DNA from: Pseudosporangium ferrugineum
GTDB lineage: Bacteria; Actinomycetota; Actinomycetes; Mycobacteriales; Micromonosporaceae
Reading direction: 5' to 3'
Assembly: GCF_003002065.1 (NCBI RefSeq)
Contig: NZ_PVZG01000008.1
Coordinates: forward strand, 124,001-188,000
Length of the DNA: 64,000 nt
The notes below the pieces were generated by a model. The model was not told the DNA's origin and did no database searches. It saw only the letters and a program-made list of their open reading frames with translations. Position numbers and translations under genes: made by a program. Shown piece by piece: positions 6,111 through 15,300 of the stretch (position 1 is the first letter of the stretch; every line of letters starts with the position of its first letter).

Positions 6111-8609
6111 TCAGCTCGGTTCCGCGGCGTGCTTGCTCACGTAGACCGTGCTTCGGGGCTCCGGCTGGCCGGCGCCCGGGCGGGGACGGGGCCGCGGGCG
6201 GGGCCGGGCCAGCGGGGGCGTCTTGTCGCCGAGGTCGACCGCGGGCAGGTTCTGCGTCGGGTCGCTCGTGCCGCCACGCCGGCGTCGCACCACGTTCGGG
6301 GCGCGCCGGAACGCGCGCGGGTCCTCCCGGCCGGGGCTCGCGGTCCAGTCGAGCTCGGGCATCCCGGCGTCGGGCAGGTCCGGAACGGTCCAGATCGGGC
6401 CCTCCGCACTCTCGGGCCGCCCGGCGAACCGGGTACCTTCCCGCCGACCGGCATCCTCACGCCCGGAGGAGCCCGCCTCCCCCGGCCGCGCAACCGGCTC
6501 GACGGCGCCGGCATCGCGATCGGAACGGCGAGCGCGGGTCCGGCGAGGCAACTCCCGTTCGTCGGCCCCGCCGGCCCGGGGCCGGCCATCGAACGCGACC
6601 ACGGGCGGCTCGGTGGACGGAGCGACCGGCGCGGGCAGCTCGATGCTCGGAACGGCCACAGCCGGCGGCTCGGCACGCGAGCTCCCCGCCCCTCCCGCCC
6701 GAACCGCATCCATCCGCCGCGCGACCTCATCCCGGAGCGCCGCCACATCCCGACGCGCCACCTCGTCTCGGCCCGCCACACCATCCCGGCGCGCCACCTC
6801 ACCGCCGCCGGGCACGCCATCCCGACGGGCCATGTCGCCGCCGCCGACCACGCCATCCCGGCGCGACTGGTCGCCGCCGGCAACGTCGAGCGAGCGGTTC
6901 ACGTCGCCCCGGTGTGCCACCTCACCGCGGCCCGCCATGTCCACCGAGCGGGCCACGTCATCTCGACGCCCTGCCGCGTGACCCCGCCGGGCCACATCGC
7001 CCCGGCGAGCCTCGTCGTCCCGGCGGGTCCCGGCATCCGGGTGGTCGTTGTCGGGGGAACCGGCGCGGGGCGTGCCGATGCGGGCGTCCGGGCGGGCCGG
7101 GGGCCACTGCGGGACCACCGCCGTCGGTTCGGATTCCGGGGCCGGATCGAACCCCTCGGCCGACGCGTACGGCGGCACCTCCGGGATGCGCTCGACCGGC
7201 ACCGGCCAGCCGTACCCGGCGTCGGGGACCGGGGTCCAGTAGTCGCCGGACACCGGCTCGTCGCGGTACTGGGGGCGTACCCAGCCCTCGACCCGGTCGC
7301 CGTAGCGAGGGTCGGGCCACTGGCGGCGTACGGAAGCAGGGTTGTCGAAGGGGTCCACGGCCGCGGGCAGGGCCTGGTCCTCGAACGGATCCACGTCGTA
7401 GCCGCCGGCGGCGAACGGGTCGAGGGTCGCCGGGAAGCTGCCGGAGGCGTCGGTGTCGTGGACGGCCTCGAAGTCACCGGAGGGTTCCGGCTCCTCGGGT
7501 TCGCGCTCCTCCCGCCCGGACGGCACTGCGGCGAACGGCAGATCGGCGAGCCGTACCTCGTCATCGGGGAGCCGGTCCTCGCCGGCCGCCCAGGTCCTGC
7601 GGTCCGTCCGCTCGTCGAGGTACGGGCGGGCCGCCACGCCCTGCTCGGCGTCCTCGGCGTCGCTGTTGTGGTCGAGCCCCGGGGTCACCTCCAGGTCAGG
7701 CGTCGGTGGGAGGCTGACCAGGCGCACCTCGGTGGGGCCGGCCGGCTCGTCGTCGGCGGGGACGATCGAGACCGGGGGAAGCGTCGCGGGCGGCTCGGGC
7801 CTCGCCGCTACCGGCTCGGGATCGGCGACGGGGGTGATGGGCCAGAACCGACGGGAGCCACGCGGCTCGGGCACCGGAACGGCATCCGGCTCGACCGCGA
7901 ACCGACGCCCGCCCCGGCCGCCGACGGCGCCCTGCCCAGCAGGCCGACCACTGCCGGCACCGTCCCGGGGAACGACCCCGGCGGGCCTGCGTCCGGCGCC
8001 GTCGCGCGGGGCGGGAGCTGCCCGGTTCCCGCTCACGATGCCGGATGCAGCGCCGTCGCCACGGCCGATCGCCGGGCCGTCATCGAGGTGGGAGGGCGTG
8101 CGACGTCCCGGAATCACGACCGGCTCGGGCGCCACCGGACGGCGGACACCCGCGGCGTCGCCGGGCCGCTCGTCGAACGCGCCGGCCGGTTCCACGGCGG
8201 GCCCGGCGGCCCGGTCCCGGCGCCGCCCCGGCATGCCGGCACGCCGGGAACTCCCCCGCCTGCCGGCACCACCATCGCGCTCCACCGGCTCGTCGCTCTC
8301 CACCCTGCCGCCGCGCCGGCCCGACGCACCGCGCTCGGCCCTTTCGGCGGCGCGCCGACCAGCATTGCGCTCGCGACGGCTGATCCTCCGGTCCGCACCG
8401 CGCTCAGGCCCGGCATCGCGCCGGTCAGCGCCGTCACCGCGCCGCTCAAGCCCGAAACCGCGCCGGCCGGCGCCGCGCCGAGCCGGGCCGTGGCCGCGTG
8501 CGCCGTTGGTTCCCGAGGTGGCGCCGAACAGCGCCTTCCGGAACACGATCAGGGTCGCGATGCCACCGACGATCAACACCACGCCGACGGGGGTCATCCA
8601 TGTCGTCAC
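6111..8609 (-). CDS. Single-TM protein with long charged repeat region
   Basis: Not a recognised family. The 832-residue product starts with one TM helix (TPVGVVLIVGGIATLIVF) and continues as a very long hydrophilic region, probably cytoplasmic by the positive-inside rule. An Arg/Asp/Gly-rich block (roughly residues 35-110) is followed by an acidic middle with aromatic prolines (PVPDAGYGWPVPVERIPEVP). Then comes a block of about 12-residue degenerate repeats of the type ARRDGVxGxxEV, encoded around 6720-7000. The C-terminus is basic (PRPRPRPRPRPG). A long opposite-strand frame covers the same DNA, but this strand keeps the N-terminal TM, the expected codon bias and a plausible GTG start. It lies between birA and accD. 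Confidence 0.65.
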   Translation of the reverse strand: MTTWMTPVGVVLIVGGIATLIVFRKALFGATSGTNGARGHGPARRGAGRRGFGLERRGDGADRRDAGPERGADRRISRRERNAGRRAAERAERGASGRRGGRVESDEPVERDGGAGRRGSSRRAGMPGRRRDRAAGPAVEPAGAFDERPGDAAGVRRPVAPEPVVIPGRRTPSHLDDGPAIGRGDGAASGIVSGNRAAPAPRDGAGRRPAGVVPRDGAGSGRPAGQGAVGGRGGRRFAVEPDAVPVPEPRGSRRFWPITPVADPEPVAARPEPPATLPPVSIVPADDEPAGPTEVRLVSLPPTPDLEVTPGLDHNSDAEDAEQGVAARPYLDERTDRRTWAAGEDRLPDDEVRLADLPFAAVPSGREEREPEEPEPSGDFEAVHDTDASGSFPATLDPFAAGGYDVDPFEDQALPAAVDPFDNPASVRRQWPDPRYGDRVEGWVRPQYRDEPVSGDYWTPVPDAGYGWPVPVERIPEVPPYASAEGFDPAPESEPTAVVPQWPPARPDARIGTPRAGSPDNDHPDAGTRRDDEARRGDVARRGHAAGRRDDVARSVDMAGRGEVAHRGDVNRSLDVAGGDQSRRDGVVGGGDMARRDGVPGGGEVARRDGVAGRDEVARRDVAALRDEVARRMDAVRAGGAGSSRAEPPAVAVPSIELPAPVAPSTEPPVVAFDGRPRAGGADERELPRRTRARRSDRDAGAVEPVARPGEAGSSGREDAGRREGTRFAGRPESAEGPIWTVPDLPDAGMPELDWTASPGREDPRAFRRAPNVVRRRRGGTSDPTQNLPAVDLGDKTPPLARPRPRPRPRPGAGQPEPRSTVYVSKHAAEPS
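6720..7000 (-). repeat. Degenerate in-frame repeats in the single-TM protein
   Basis: The coding strand repeats units of about 33-36 bp that encode variants of ARRDGVxGxxE/D-VA. At least eight recognisable copies occur in a row, with drifted spacing. This is a coding minisatellite likely to vary in copy number between strains. Confidence 0.55.
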
Positions 8610-8764
8610 GCGGGATGTAACGAATGGTGCATTAGGAACGAAACGACCCCGACTCGACGTCGCAGTCGGCCACCGGCCGCCGCCCGCCGTCGTCGAACGC
8701 TGGATACGATCACCAGCGGCACGGATGCGGACCGTGCCGAGCCGGTGAGTGGAGGCACAGGACA

Positions 8765-10348
8765 GTGACGACCCAGCAGGACGCGGAGTCCGACATCCAC
8801 ACCACGGCCGGCAAGCTCGCCGACCTGGCCCGGCGGACCGACGAGGCGGTGCACGCCGGTTCGGCGAGGGCCGTCGAGAAGCAGCACGCCAGGGGCAAGA
8901 AGACCGCTCGCGAGCGGATCGAGCTGCTGCTCGACGAGGGTTCGTTCGTGGAGCTCGACGAGCTGGCCCGACACCGGTCGACCGCCTTCGGGCTGGAGAA
9001 GAACCGGCCGTACGGCGACGGCGTCGTCACCGGCCACGGCACGATCGACGGCCGGCAGGTCTGCGTCTTCTCCCAGGACTTCACCGTCTTCGGCGGCTCC
9101 CTCGGCGAGGTCTTTGGCGAGAAGATCGTCAAGGTGCTGGACCTGGCCATGAAGATCGGCTGCCCGATCATCGGCATCAACGACTCCGGCGGCGCGCGCA
9201 TCCAGGAGGGCGTGGTCGCGCTCGGCCTGTACGCCGACATCTTCTTCCGGAACGTACGGGCGAGCGGCGTCATCCCGCAGATCTCGTTGATCATGGGTCC
9301 CTGCGCGGGCGGGGCGGTGTACTCGCCGGCGATCACGGACTTCACGGTCATGGTGGACCAGACGTCGCACATGTTCATCACGGGACCGGACGTGATCCGC
9401 ACGGTGACCGGCGAGGACGTCGGCATGGAGGAGCTGGGCGGCGCGCGTACGCACAACACGCGCAGCGGGAACGCACACTACCTGGCGGCCGACGAGGACG
9501 ACGCGATCGACTACGTGCGCGCGCTTCTGTCGTACCTTCCGAGCAACAACCTGGACGAACCGACCACCTTCGACGCTCCCGCGGAGCTCAGCCCGAGCGA
9601 AGCGGATCTTGCCCTGGACACGCTGATCCCGGACTCGGCGAATCAGCCCTACGACATCCGCGCCGTGGTCGAGGCCGTCGTGGAGGACTTCCTCGAGGTC
9701 CAGCCCCTGTACGCGCAGAACATCGTGGTCGGTTTCGGGCGCGTCGAGGGGCGCCCGGTCGGCGTCGTCGCCAACCAGCCGATGCATTTCGCGGGCACCC
9801 TGGACATCGCCGCGTCGGAGAAGGCCGCGCGCTTCGTGCGTACGTGCGATGCCTTCAATGTCCCGGTGGTCACGTTCGTCGACGTCCCGGGCTTCCTGCC
9901 CGGCACCGGCCAGGAGTGGGACGGCATCATCAGGCGGGGGGCCAAGCTGATCTATGCGTACGCCGAAGCCACGGTTCCCAAGGTCACGGTGATCACGCGC
10001 AAGGCGTACGGGGGCGCCTACGACGTCATGGGCTCGAAGCACCTCGGCGCCGACCTGAACTTCGCCTGGCCCACCGCGCAGATCGCCGTGATGGGCGCGC
10101 AGGGCGCCGTGAACATCCTCTACCGGGGCGAACTGGCGGCGTCCGACGACCCCGCGGCCCTGCGCACCGAGCTGATCAAGGAGTACGAGGACACGCTCGC
10201 GAACCCGTACATCGCGGCGGAGCGGGGCTATGTCGATGCGGTGATCGCGCCGTCGCAGACCCGGATCCAGGTCACTCGCGCTCTGCGTACGCTGCGCACC
10301 AAGCGCGAGACGCTCCCCCCGAAGAAGCACGGCAACATCCCGCTCTGA
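8765..10348 (+). CDS. accD5: Acyl-CoA (propionyl/acetyl-CoA) carboxylase carboxyltransferase subunit beta
   Basis: The carboxyltransferase subunit moves the carboxyl group from carboxybiotin to acyl-CoA, giving methylmalonyl-CoA or malonyl-CoA. The 527 aa are full length, with the N-terminal crotonase-like half (INDSGGARIQEGV; MGPCAGGAVYSP, the CoA/oxyanion region) and the C-terminal half (FVDVPGFLPGTGQEW; ITRKAYGGAYDVMGSK). The GTG at 8765 is preceded by GGAGGCACAGGACA, a good ribosome binding site, and a TACGAT -10-like hexamer lies at 8705-8710. Substrate preference cannot be read from the sequence; the AccD5/PccB type is favoured by the neighbours birA, accE, maf and accA. The epsilon subunit, normally adjacent, is here 6 kb downstream. 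Confidence 0.93.
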   Translation: MTTQQDAESDIHTTAGKLADLARRTDEAVHAGSARAVEKQHARGKKTARERIELLLDEGSFVELDELARHRSTAFGLEKNRPYGDGVVTGHGTIDGRQVCVFSQDFTVFGGSLGEVFGEKIVKVLDLAMKIGCPIIGINDSGGARIQEGVVALGLYADIFFRNVRASGVIPQISLIMGPCAGGAVYSPAITDFTVMVDQTSHMFITGPDVIRTVTGEDVGMEELGGARTHNTRSGNAHYLAADEDDAIDYVRALLSYLPSNNLDEPTTFDAPAELSPSEADLALDTLIPDSANQPYDIRAVVEAVVEDFLEVQPLYAQNIVVGFGRVEGRPVGVVANQPMHFAGTLDIAASEKAARFVRTCDAFNVPVVTFVDVPGFLPGTGQEWDGIIRRGAKLIYAYAEATVPKVTVITRKAYGGAYDVMGSKHLGADLNFAWPTAQIAVMGAQGAVNILYRGELAASDDPAALRTELIKEYEDTLANPYIAAERGYVDAVIAPSQTRIQVTRALRTLRTKRETLPPKKHGNIPL

Positions 10349-10400
10349 GCGCCCGGCCTTCAGCGACGCGGGAGCGCCAGCGCTTCAGCGAAGACGCGCT

Positions 10401-11039
10401 CTAGTGACGCAGCAGCAGCGCTCCGCCGTAGACGAGGGCGGCGAGGGACAGCAGCCAGAAGAGGAAGAGCCAGACGACGTCGCCGACGAGGGTGTGCCGT
10501 TGCAGCAGGCCGGCGTCGGTCACCTCGTCCGCCCGCATGGCCCGGAAGAGCTCCGGCACCTGACGGACGCCGCCCATGAGCAGGAACCAGACCCACACGT
10601 ACGCGAAAGCCAGCTGCACCGCCTCCGTCGACCGCATCGCCACCACCCACAGGACCGCGCCGGTGGCGAGGATGACGAAGACGCCGAACAGGGTACGGAC
10701 CATGATCAGCACCCCGGCGAGGAACACGAGGCTGAGGAACAGCACGGAGCGCGGGTCGAAGTCGTGGATCAGCAGCTGGACGCCCGCGTACCCGAAAAGG
10801 GACGGGCCGAGGTAGCCGGCGACCAGGGACACGAAGGCGGAGAACCAGTTCTCCCTGCCGGACAGCATCTCGCCGGAGCCCGCGTGGAAGATCTTGACGT
10901 GCTTGACGACCGACCCGAACAGCCAGCCGAACACCGCGTGCCCGCCCTCGTGCGCGACGGTGATCACGTTGGTCGTGTAGCGCCACAGCGGCACCGCTCC
11001 GACGAACGCCACCACCGCCGTGCTCCAGGCCATGCCCAT
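10401..11039 (-). CDS. M50 family membrane metallopeptidase
   Basis: A multi-pass membrane protein of 212 aa with the zinc metallopeptidase motif HEGGH at residues 30-34, immediately after TM1, as in M50B (site-2 protease-like) proteins. Later TM segments include SVLFLSLVFLAGVLIMV and FGVFVILATGAVLWVVAM. A FAYVWVWFLLMGGVRQVPEL block is shared with the next gene. There is no PDZ domain, and no classical NPDG motif was identified. ATG 11039 has TAGTTT 6 nt upstream (leaderless). A tandem paralogue lies directly upstream. Target unknown. Confidence 0.85.
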   Translation of the reverse strand: MGMAWSTAVVAFVGAVPLWRYTTNVITVAHEGGHAVFGWLFGSVVKHVKIFHAGSGEMLSGRENWFSAFVSLVAGYLGPSLFGYAGVQLLIHDFDPRSVLFLSLVFLAGVLIMVRTLFGVFVILATGAVLWVVAMRSTEAVQLAFAYVWVWFLLMGGVRQVPELFRAMRADEVTDAGLLQRHTLVGDVVWLFLFWLLSLAALVYGGALLLRH

Positions 11040-11114
11040 GCCCCGAAACTATCGGCCGCTCTGGGTGACGCGCATCACTACTGAATACTTAACCGGGGCC
11101 GTTCGCTTCCCCGG

Positions 11115-11855
11115 TCAGGGCGTCGCGCCTACCTCCGGAAGCCACTGGCCGGCGAGCATGAACCCGCCGATCACCAGCGCGGCAACGTCGACGGCGAGGA
11201 ACAGACCGACCCAGAACAGCGCGGGTACGTGGGTGATGCCGGCAAGCTGATCGGCGTCGGACTCGGGCATCCGCCCCCGGCTCCGCAACGTCTGCAGCTC
11301 GAACACGGGCCGGATCCCGCCGAACAGCAGGAACCACACCCCCGCGTACGCGAAAGCCGCCTGGACCTGCGCGGACGCGTACCAGGAAACTGCGAGCACG
11401 ATCGCCCCGGTGACGATCACCGACACCGCGCCGAACACGTTCCGGATGTTGATCAGCATGAGCAGCAGCAACAGGACGGCGAGCCACAGCAGCATCGTGA
11501 TCCGGTTCCCGCCGAGCAGCCACGCCCCGGCGAGCCCGATCAGCGACGGCGCCACGTACCCGGCCAGCAGCGTGAACATCATCCCGGGCCCGGTCGGCCG
11601 CCCGGCCGAGAGCGTGAGCCCGGACGTGTCGAACTCCAGCCGGATGCCCCGCAGCTTGCGCCCGGTCAGCAGCGCGACGAGCGCATGGCCGCCCTCGTGC
11701 GCGATGGTGATCGCATTCCGGGCGATCCGCCACAGCGGGCGGAACCCGATCACGAGAAGCGCGATCACCGCAGTGACCAGAACGAGGGCGCCGGGAGGGT
11801 CCGGCTGGGCGCTGACCAGCGTCTCCCAGATATCACTCACCGAGTCGATCGACAC
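11115..11855 (-). CDS. M50 family membrane metallopeptidase (tandem paralogue)
   Basis: 246 aa, with HEGGH at residues 53-57 after a longer N-terminus that carries an extra TM helix (LVLVTAVIALLVIGF). It shares AYAGVWFLLFGGIRPVFELQ with the downstream copy, so the pair arose by tandem duplication followed by strong divergence. The start is GTG 11855, with TACGCT 8 nt upstream. Spacing to the next copy is 75 bp and that copy appears to have its own leaderless promoter. Confidence 0.85.
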   Translation of the reverse strand: MSIDSVSDIWETLVSAQPDPPGALVLVTAVIALLVIGFRPLWRIARNAITIAHEGGHALVALLTGRKLRGIRLEFDTSGLTLSAGRPTGPGMMFTLLAGYVAPSLIGLAGAWLLGGNRITMLLWLAVLLLLLMLINIRNVFGAVSVIVTGAIVLAVSWYASAQVQAAFAYAGVWFLLFGGIRPVFELQTLRSRGRMPESDADQLAGITHVPALFWVGLFLAVDVAALVIGGFMLAGQWLPEVGATP

Positions 11856-11940
11856 AGCCCGGGAGCGTAGCCGATCCCCGCAGCCACCACCCCGCTCAGC
11901 CCGCTCCGACTCACGACGCCGGCCCGCTCGGGCCGCACCG

Positions 11941-12028
11941 GCCGCGCCCGCTCAGGCCACACCGGCCGCGCCCGCTCAGGCCACACCGGCCGCGCCCGCT
12001 CAGGCCGCGCCCGCTCAGGCCGCGCCGG
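11941..12028. repeat. 24-bp tandem repeat in an intergenic region
   Basis: The unit GCCGCGCCCGCTCAGGCCAC+ACCG occurs twice exactly (11941-11964, 11965-11988), followed by partial copies of the GCCGCGCCCGCTCAG half up to about 12028. Degenerate copies precede it from 11921. It lies between the start of the M50 paralogue (11855) and the end of a small membrane gene (12077), so it is non-coding on either strand. Confidence 0.8.
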
Positions 12029-12076
12029 CCGGGCTCACGGCGCCACCGGTCGCGGCGCAGGTCCGCTCGCGCCCGG

Positions 12077-12280
12077 TCAGGCGCGTCGGCGCAGGGCTTG
12101 GGAGCCTGTGCGGCGCTGCAACTGCCAGACACCCGCGGCCGCCCCCGCCACGATCATCGCTCCGGCGGCGGTAAGCAGCACGGTCACGAATCCCACGGCC
12201 GCCACCAGAATGGCGATGTCGGCGAGCGCGACCAGCATCCACAGGGCGAGGGTGGGCTTGCTGCCGTGTCGGCGGAACAT
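12077..12280 (-). CDS. Small two-TM membrane protein
   Basis: 67 residues beginning MFRRHGSKPTLALWMLVALA. Two adjacent hydrophobic segments (LALWMLVALADIAILVAAVG and TVLLTAAGAMIVAGAAAGVW) end in a basic tail. The ATG at 12280 is chosen because GGAGGTGCACG stands just before it; an in-frame ATG at 12337 has no such site. It starts 66 nt after the stop of the large kinase on the same strand and may be its operon partner. Function unknown. Confidence 0.65.
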   Translation of the reverse strand: MFRRHGSKPTLALWMLVALADIAILVAAVGFVTVLLTAAGAMIVAGAAAGVWQLQRRTGSQALRRRA

Positions 12281-12300
12281 CGTGCACCTCCAGCTTCGAT

Positions 12301-12326
12301 GATCGATCCATACCCCGCCATCGATC
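12301..12326. repeat. Inverted repeat GATCGAT-N12-ATCGATC
   Basis: Perfect 7-bp arms (12301-12307 and 12320-12326) separated by 12 bp, in the short gap between the kinase stop and the small membrane gene. It could be a weak hairpin or a protein-binding site. Confidence 0.4.
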
Positions 12327-12346
12327 ACCTCATGCACGGGCGCCCG

Positions 12347-15300
12347 CTACATCGGCTTGAAACCGTCGTACAGCACCTGAAGGTCCTTCTTCGCCGCGTC
12401 CCAGTCCTCCGGCGTCGTATACCAGTTGATGCTGAACGCCCGCTTCGAACTGACCACGATGTTCCGCTTCATGGCGTGCTGCCGGTTCCCGTCCACGGTC
12501 GTGTAGAAGAACTCCCAGTCGATGGACTCCTGGAAGTAGTCCACGGGCACCATTTTGATCCGCTGATAATCGCGATACTTGCCCCCGGACCGCGTCCGCT
12601 CCTGGTTCTTCCAGTCCTCCAGCGGATCCGCCGGACTGTTCGTCTGCGCGAGCAGGAGCAGCCGGTTGTTCCACCGGAACTCGATCTCGTTCGGGTTCCG
12701 CGCGTCGATCGAGGCATTCTCGGGAATGGGCACGGTGAACCCGGTCGAGGCATTCCCGTACGTCCGCCACCCCTTCGGCAGCGCCTTCGCCCCAGGCGCG
12801 GAACTCGCTGCAGTGGTCCGCGGAGCCGACGACGGCGCAACACTCGGCGGAGTCGTCTTGCCCTGCTTGGGCGGCGGCTGAACACCCCCCGTCTGCGCCG
12901 GCTTACCGGCGGTCGCCGTCGGCCCGGCCGCGCCCTTGTCGTCATCGCCCCCCGCGAACAGCAAAGGAACAACAAGCCCGAGCAGCAACAGTACGGCGAC
13001 CAGAATCGCCACCCCGACAACGGTCTGCTGCCGAGTGAGCGTGACCCCGAAAACGGTCACCCCCCGCCGCCCCCCGGAAGGAGCCCGCAAATTCATAGGC
13101 TGCCACGCGGGCCGATTCGCAGGAGCAAGCCCCGGCGCCCCAGCCCCGATCACCCGAGTACGCCCAGGACCATCATCGGCCTCAAGACTCGGCACCTTGC
13201 CGGCCCGCCGCGGAGGCATGGAAGGCGCCGCCACAACCGTGACATCCCCAGCCTTCCGCGCCCCCTCCCCGTCAGCCGAAGCCCTCTCGGCAGCCGCAGC
13301 CGAAGTAGCCTGGGTAGCCGGCTTGACCGGGTTCACTTCGGCCGGCTCCGCTTCAGCCTTCTCCGCCCGAGGACTCGTCTCGACCGCCGCCGACCCGGTG
13401 ACTTCCGCCGGAGCAGCCGCCGCGACCTCGCTCGACCCGCCGGCTTCCGCGTCACTGGTCTCAGGCGCGGTGCTCGCCGCAGCCTCCTCACTCACCGGCG
13501 CCGCAGCCTCAGTCACCGGCGCGCCGTCGATCCGTCCGCCCTGATCCGGCTTCCCGCCCTGATCCGGCTTCGCTCCCCCGGCCGGCTCCGTCTCCTCGGC
13601 CGGTTTTGCCGCCTCGGCCAGCTTTGCCGCCTCGGCCGACTTGGCCGCTTCGGCTGGCTTCGTTTCCTCGGTCGACGTTGCTACTTCGGCCGGCTTCGTC
13701 TCCTCGGCCGGCTTCGTCTCCTCGGCCGGTGTTGCTACCTCGGCCGGCTTGGTCTCCTCGGCCGGTGCCGCAGTCGCGGCGGGCGCTGCCTTGGCCATCT
13801 TGGCGGCGGACGCAGCCGCCTGACGCCCGCGGCCCTTCTTCCGTCCCGCCTTCGTGGTGGCACCGGACCCCGCCCTGGCCTCTGCCACCGGCTCGACCGG
13901 CACCGCACCGCCATCCGACGACCCGCCGGGCTGATCCTCCCCAGCCGCCGCATCCACGTCAGGCCTCGAGGCCGCCTCGACCTCGACCGCAGCGGGCGCG
14001 TCCCCCTTGGCCGCATCGACGGCCCCTACCGCACCGACCGCCTCTGCTCCGTCGACCGCCTCTGCGGCATCGATCGCCTCTGCCGCGTCGACCGACGGCG
14101 CGTCCTTCTTGGCCGCCGCGTCCTCCGGCGCCGCGTCCTCCGGCGAATCGGCGGACGGCTGAGACTCGGGCTCAGCAACCGACGGCGCTGCATTCTCAGG
14201 ATTTCCGACCGAGGGCTCAGCGTCCTCTACCGACGCATCAGCGTTAGCCGGCGCCGAGTCCTCAGGCGTCGCCAGCGCCTCTTCGGACGAAGCCGGCGCC
14301 ACGTCCTCCGGCGTTGCCGGTACCGCTTCTTCTTCGGCTGTCGACGGCTCGGCGACCTGAGTTGCGGCGTCGCTGGGCTGCTCCACGGACGACTCGGCGG
14401 CAGCCGCCGGCGGCGCCTGCTGCTCGGCCACGGACGCCTGCACCTCCGCCGGCGACGCCTCCGACTCAACCGCGGACGCCTGCACCTCCGCCGGCGATAC
14501 CTGCGACTCAACCGCGGACGCTTGAGGCTCAGCCACGGACGCTTGGGGCTCAGCCGGCAACACCTGCGACTCGACCGCGGACGCTTGGGGCTCAGCAGGG
14601 GACGCCTGGGGCTCCGCCGTGGGAGCTTGCGGTTCGGCCGGGGGTGCTTGGGGTTCGGCCGTGGGGGCTGCGGCTGCCGGGGCTGGGCTGGACTCCGGGT
14701 GCTGGGCCGCGCGGCGCTTGCGGGCTGCGGCGACCTCCTCGACCGTGAACGACCCCAGGGCGGAGCCCGCGCCGCGCATCGTCGCGTCGAGGGCGGGGGG
14801 CCCTTCCGCCCCTGCTTCCGCTTGTGGGGGCGCCGGCTTTGCTGTGCCCGTACGGGAAAGGGTTTCACGAACCGGAGGCGTGTCCACCCTGGTCGGGTCG
14901 ACGGGGGTTTTCGGGGCGTCGACCCGCGTCGGGGCGTCGGCCGGGCGCGGTGCGCGACCCACGGTGGCCTTGCCCGGGGCGAACAGGGGCCCGGGACCCG
15001 ACGGCGGGCGCTGCCCGGCGGGGTCGACCGGCGGACGCGCGGGAGACACCGGGGGCGGTGCGGACGCGCGCGCGGACGTGACCGGTGGCCGTCCCGCGGG
15101 CGGCACACCGGCGCGCCCGGGGGCTACCGGCGGCGTGGCCCGGCCGGGCGAGACAGGCGCCGTCGCAGCGGCCCGGCCCGGCGACCCAGGCGGCGTTCCC
15201 GCGGGCTGACCCGGCGCGGCGGCACGGCCCGGCACGGCACCCCGGCCGGGCGACCCCGGCGGCGTAGCGTCCGGACGGCCCGGAGTGGCACCGGGGTGAC

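Noticed and set aside
5079..8768. 1229-codon plus-strand frame
   Set aside because: It lies antisense to birA and the single-TM protein; the translation is Arg/Pro/His-rich without domains, a normal artefact of high GC.
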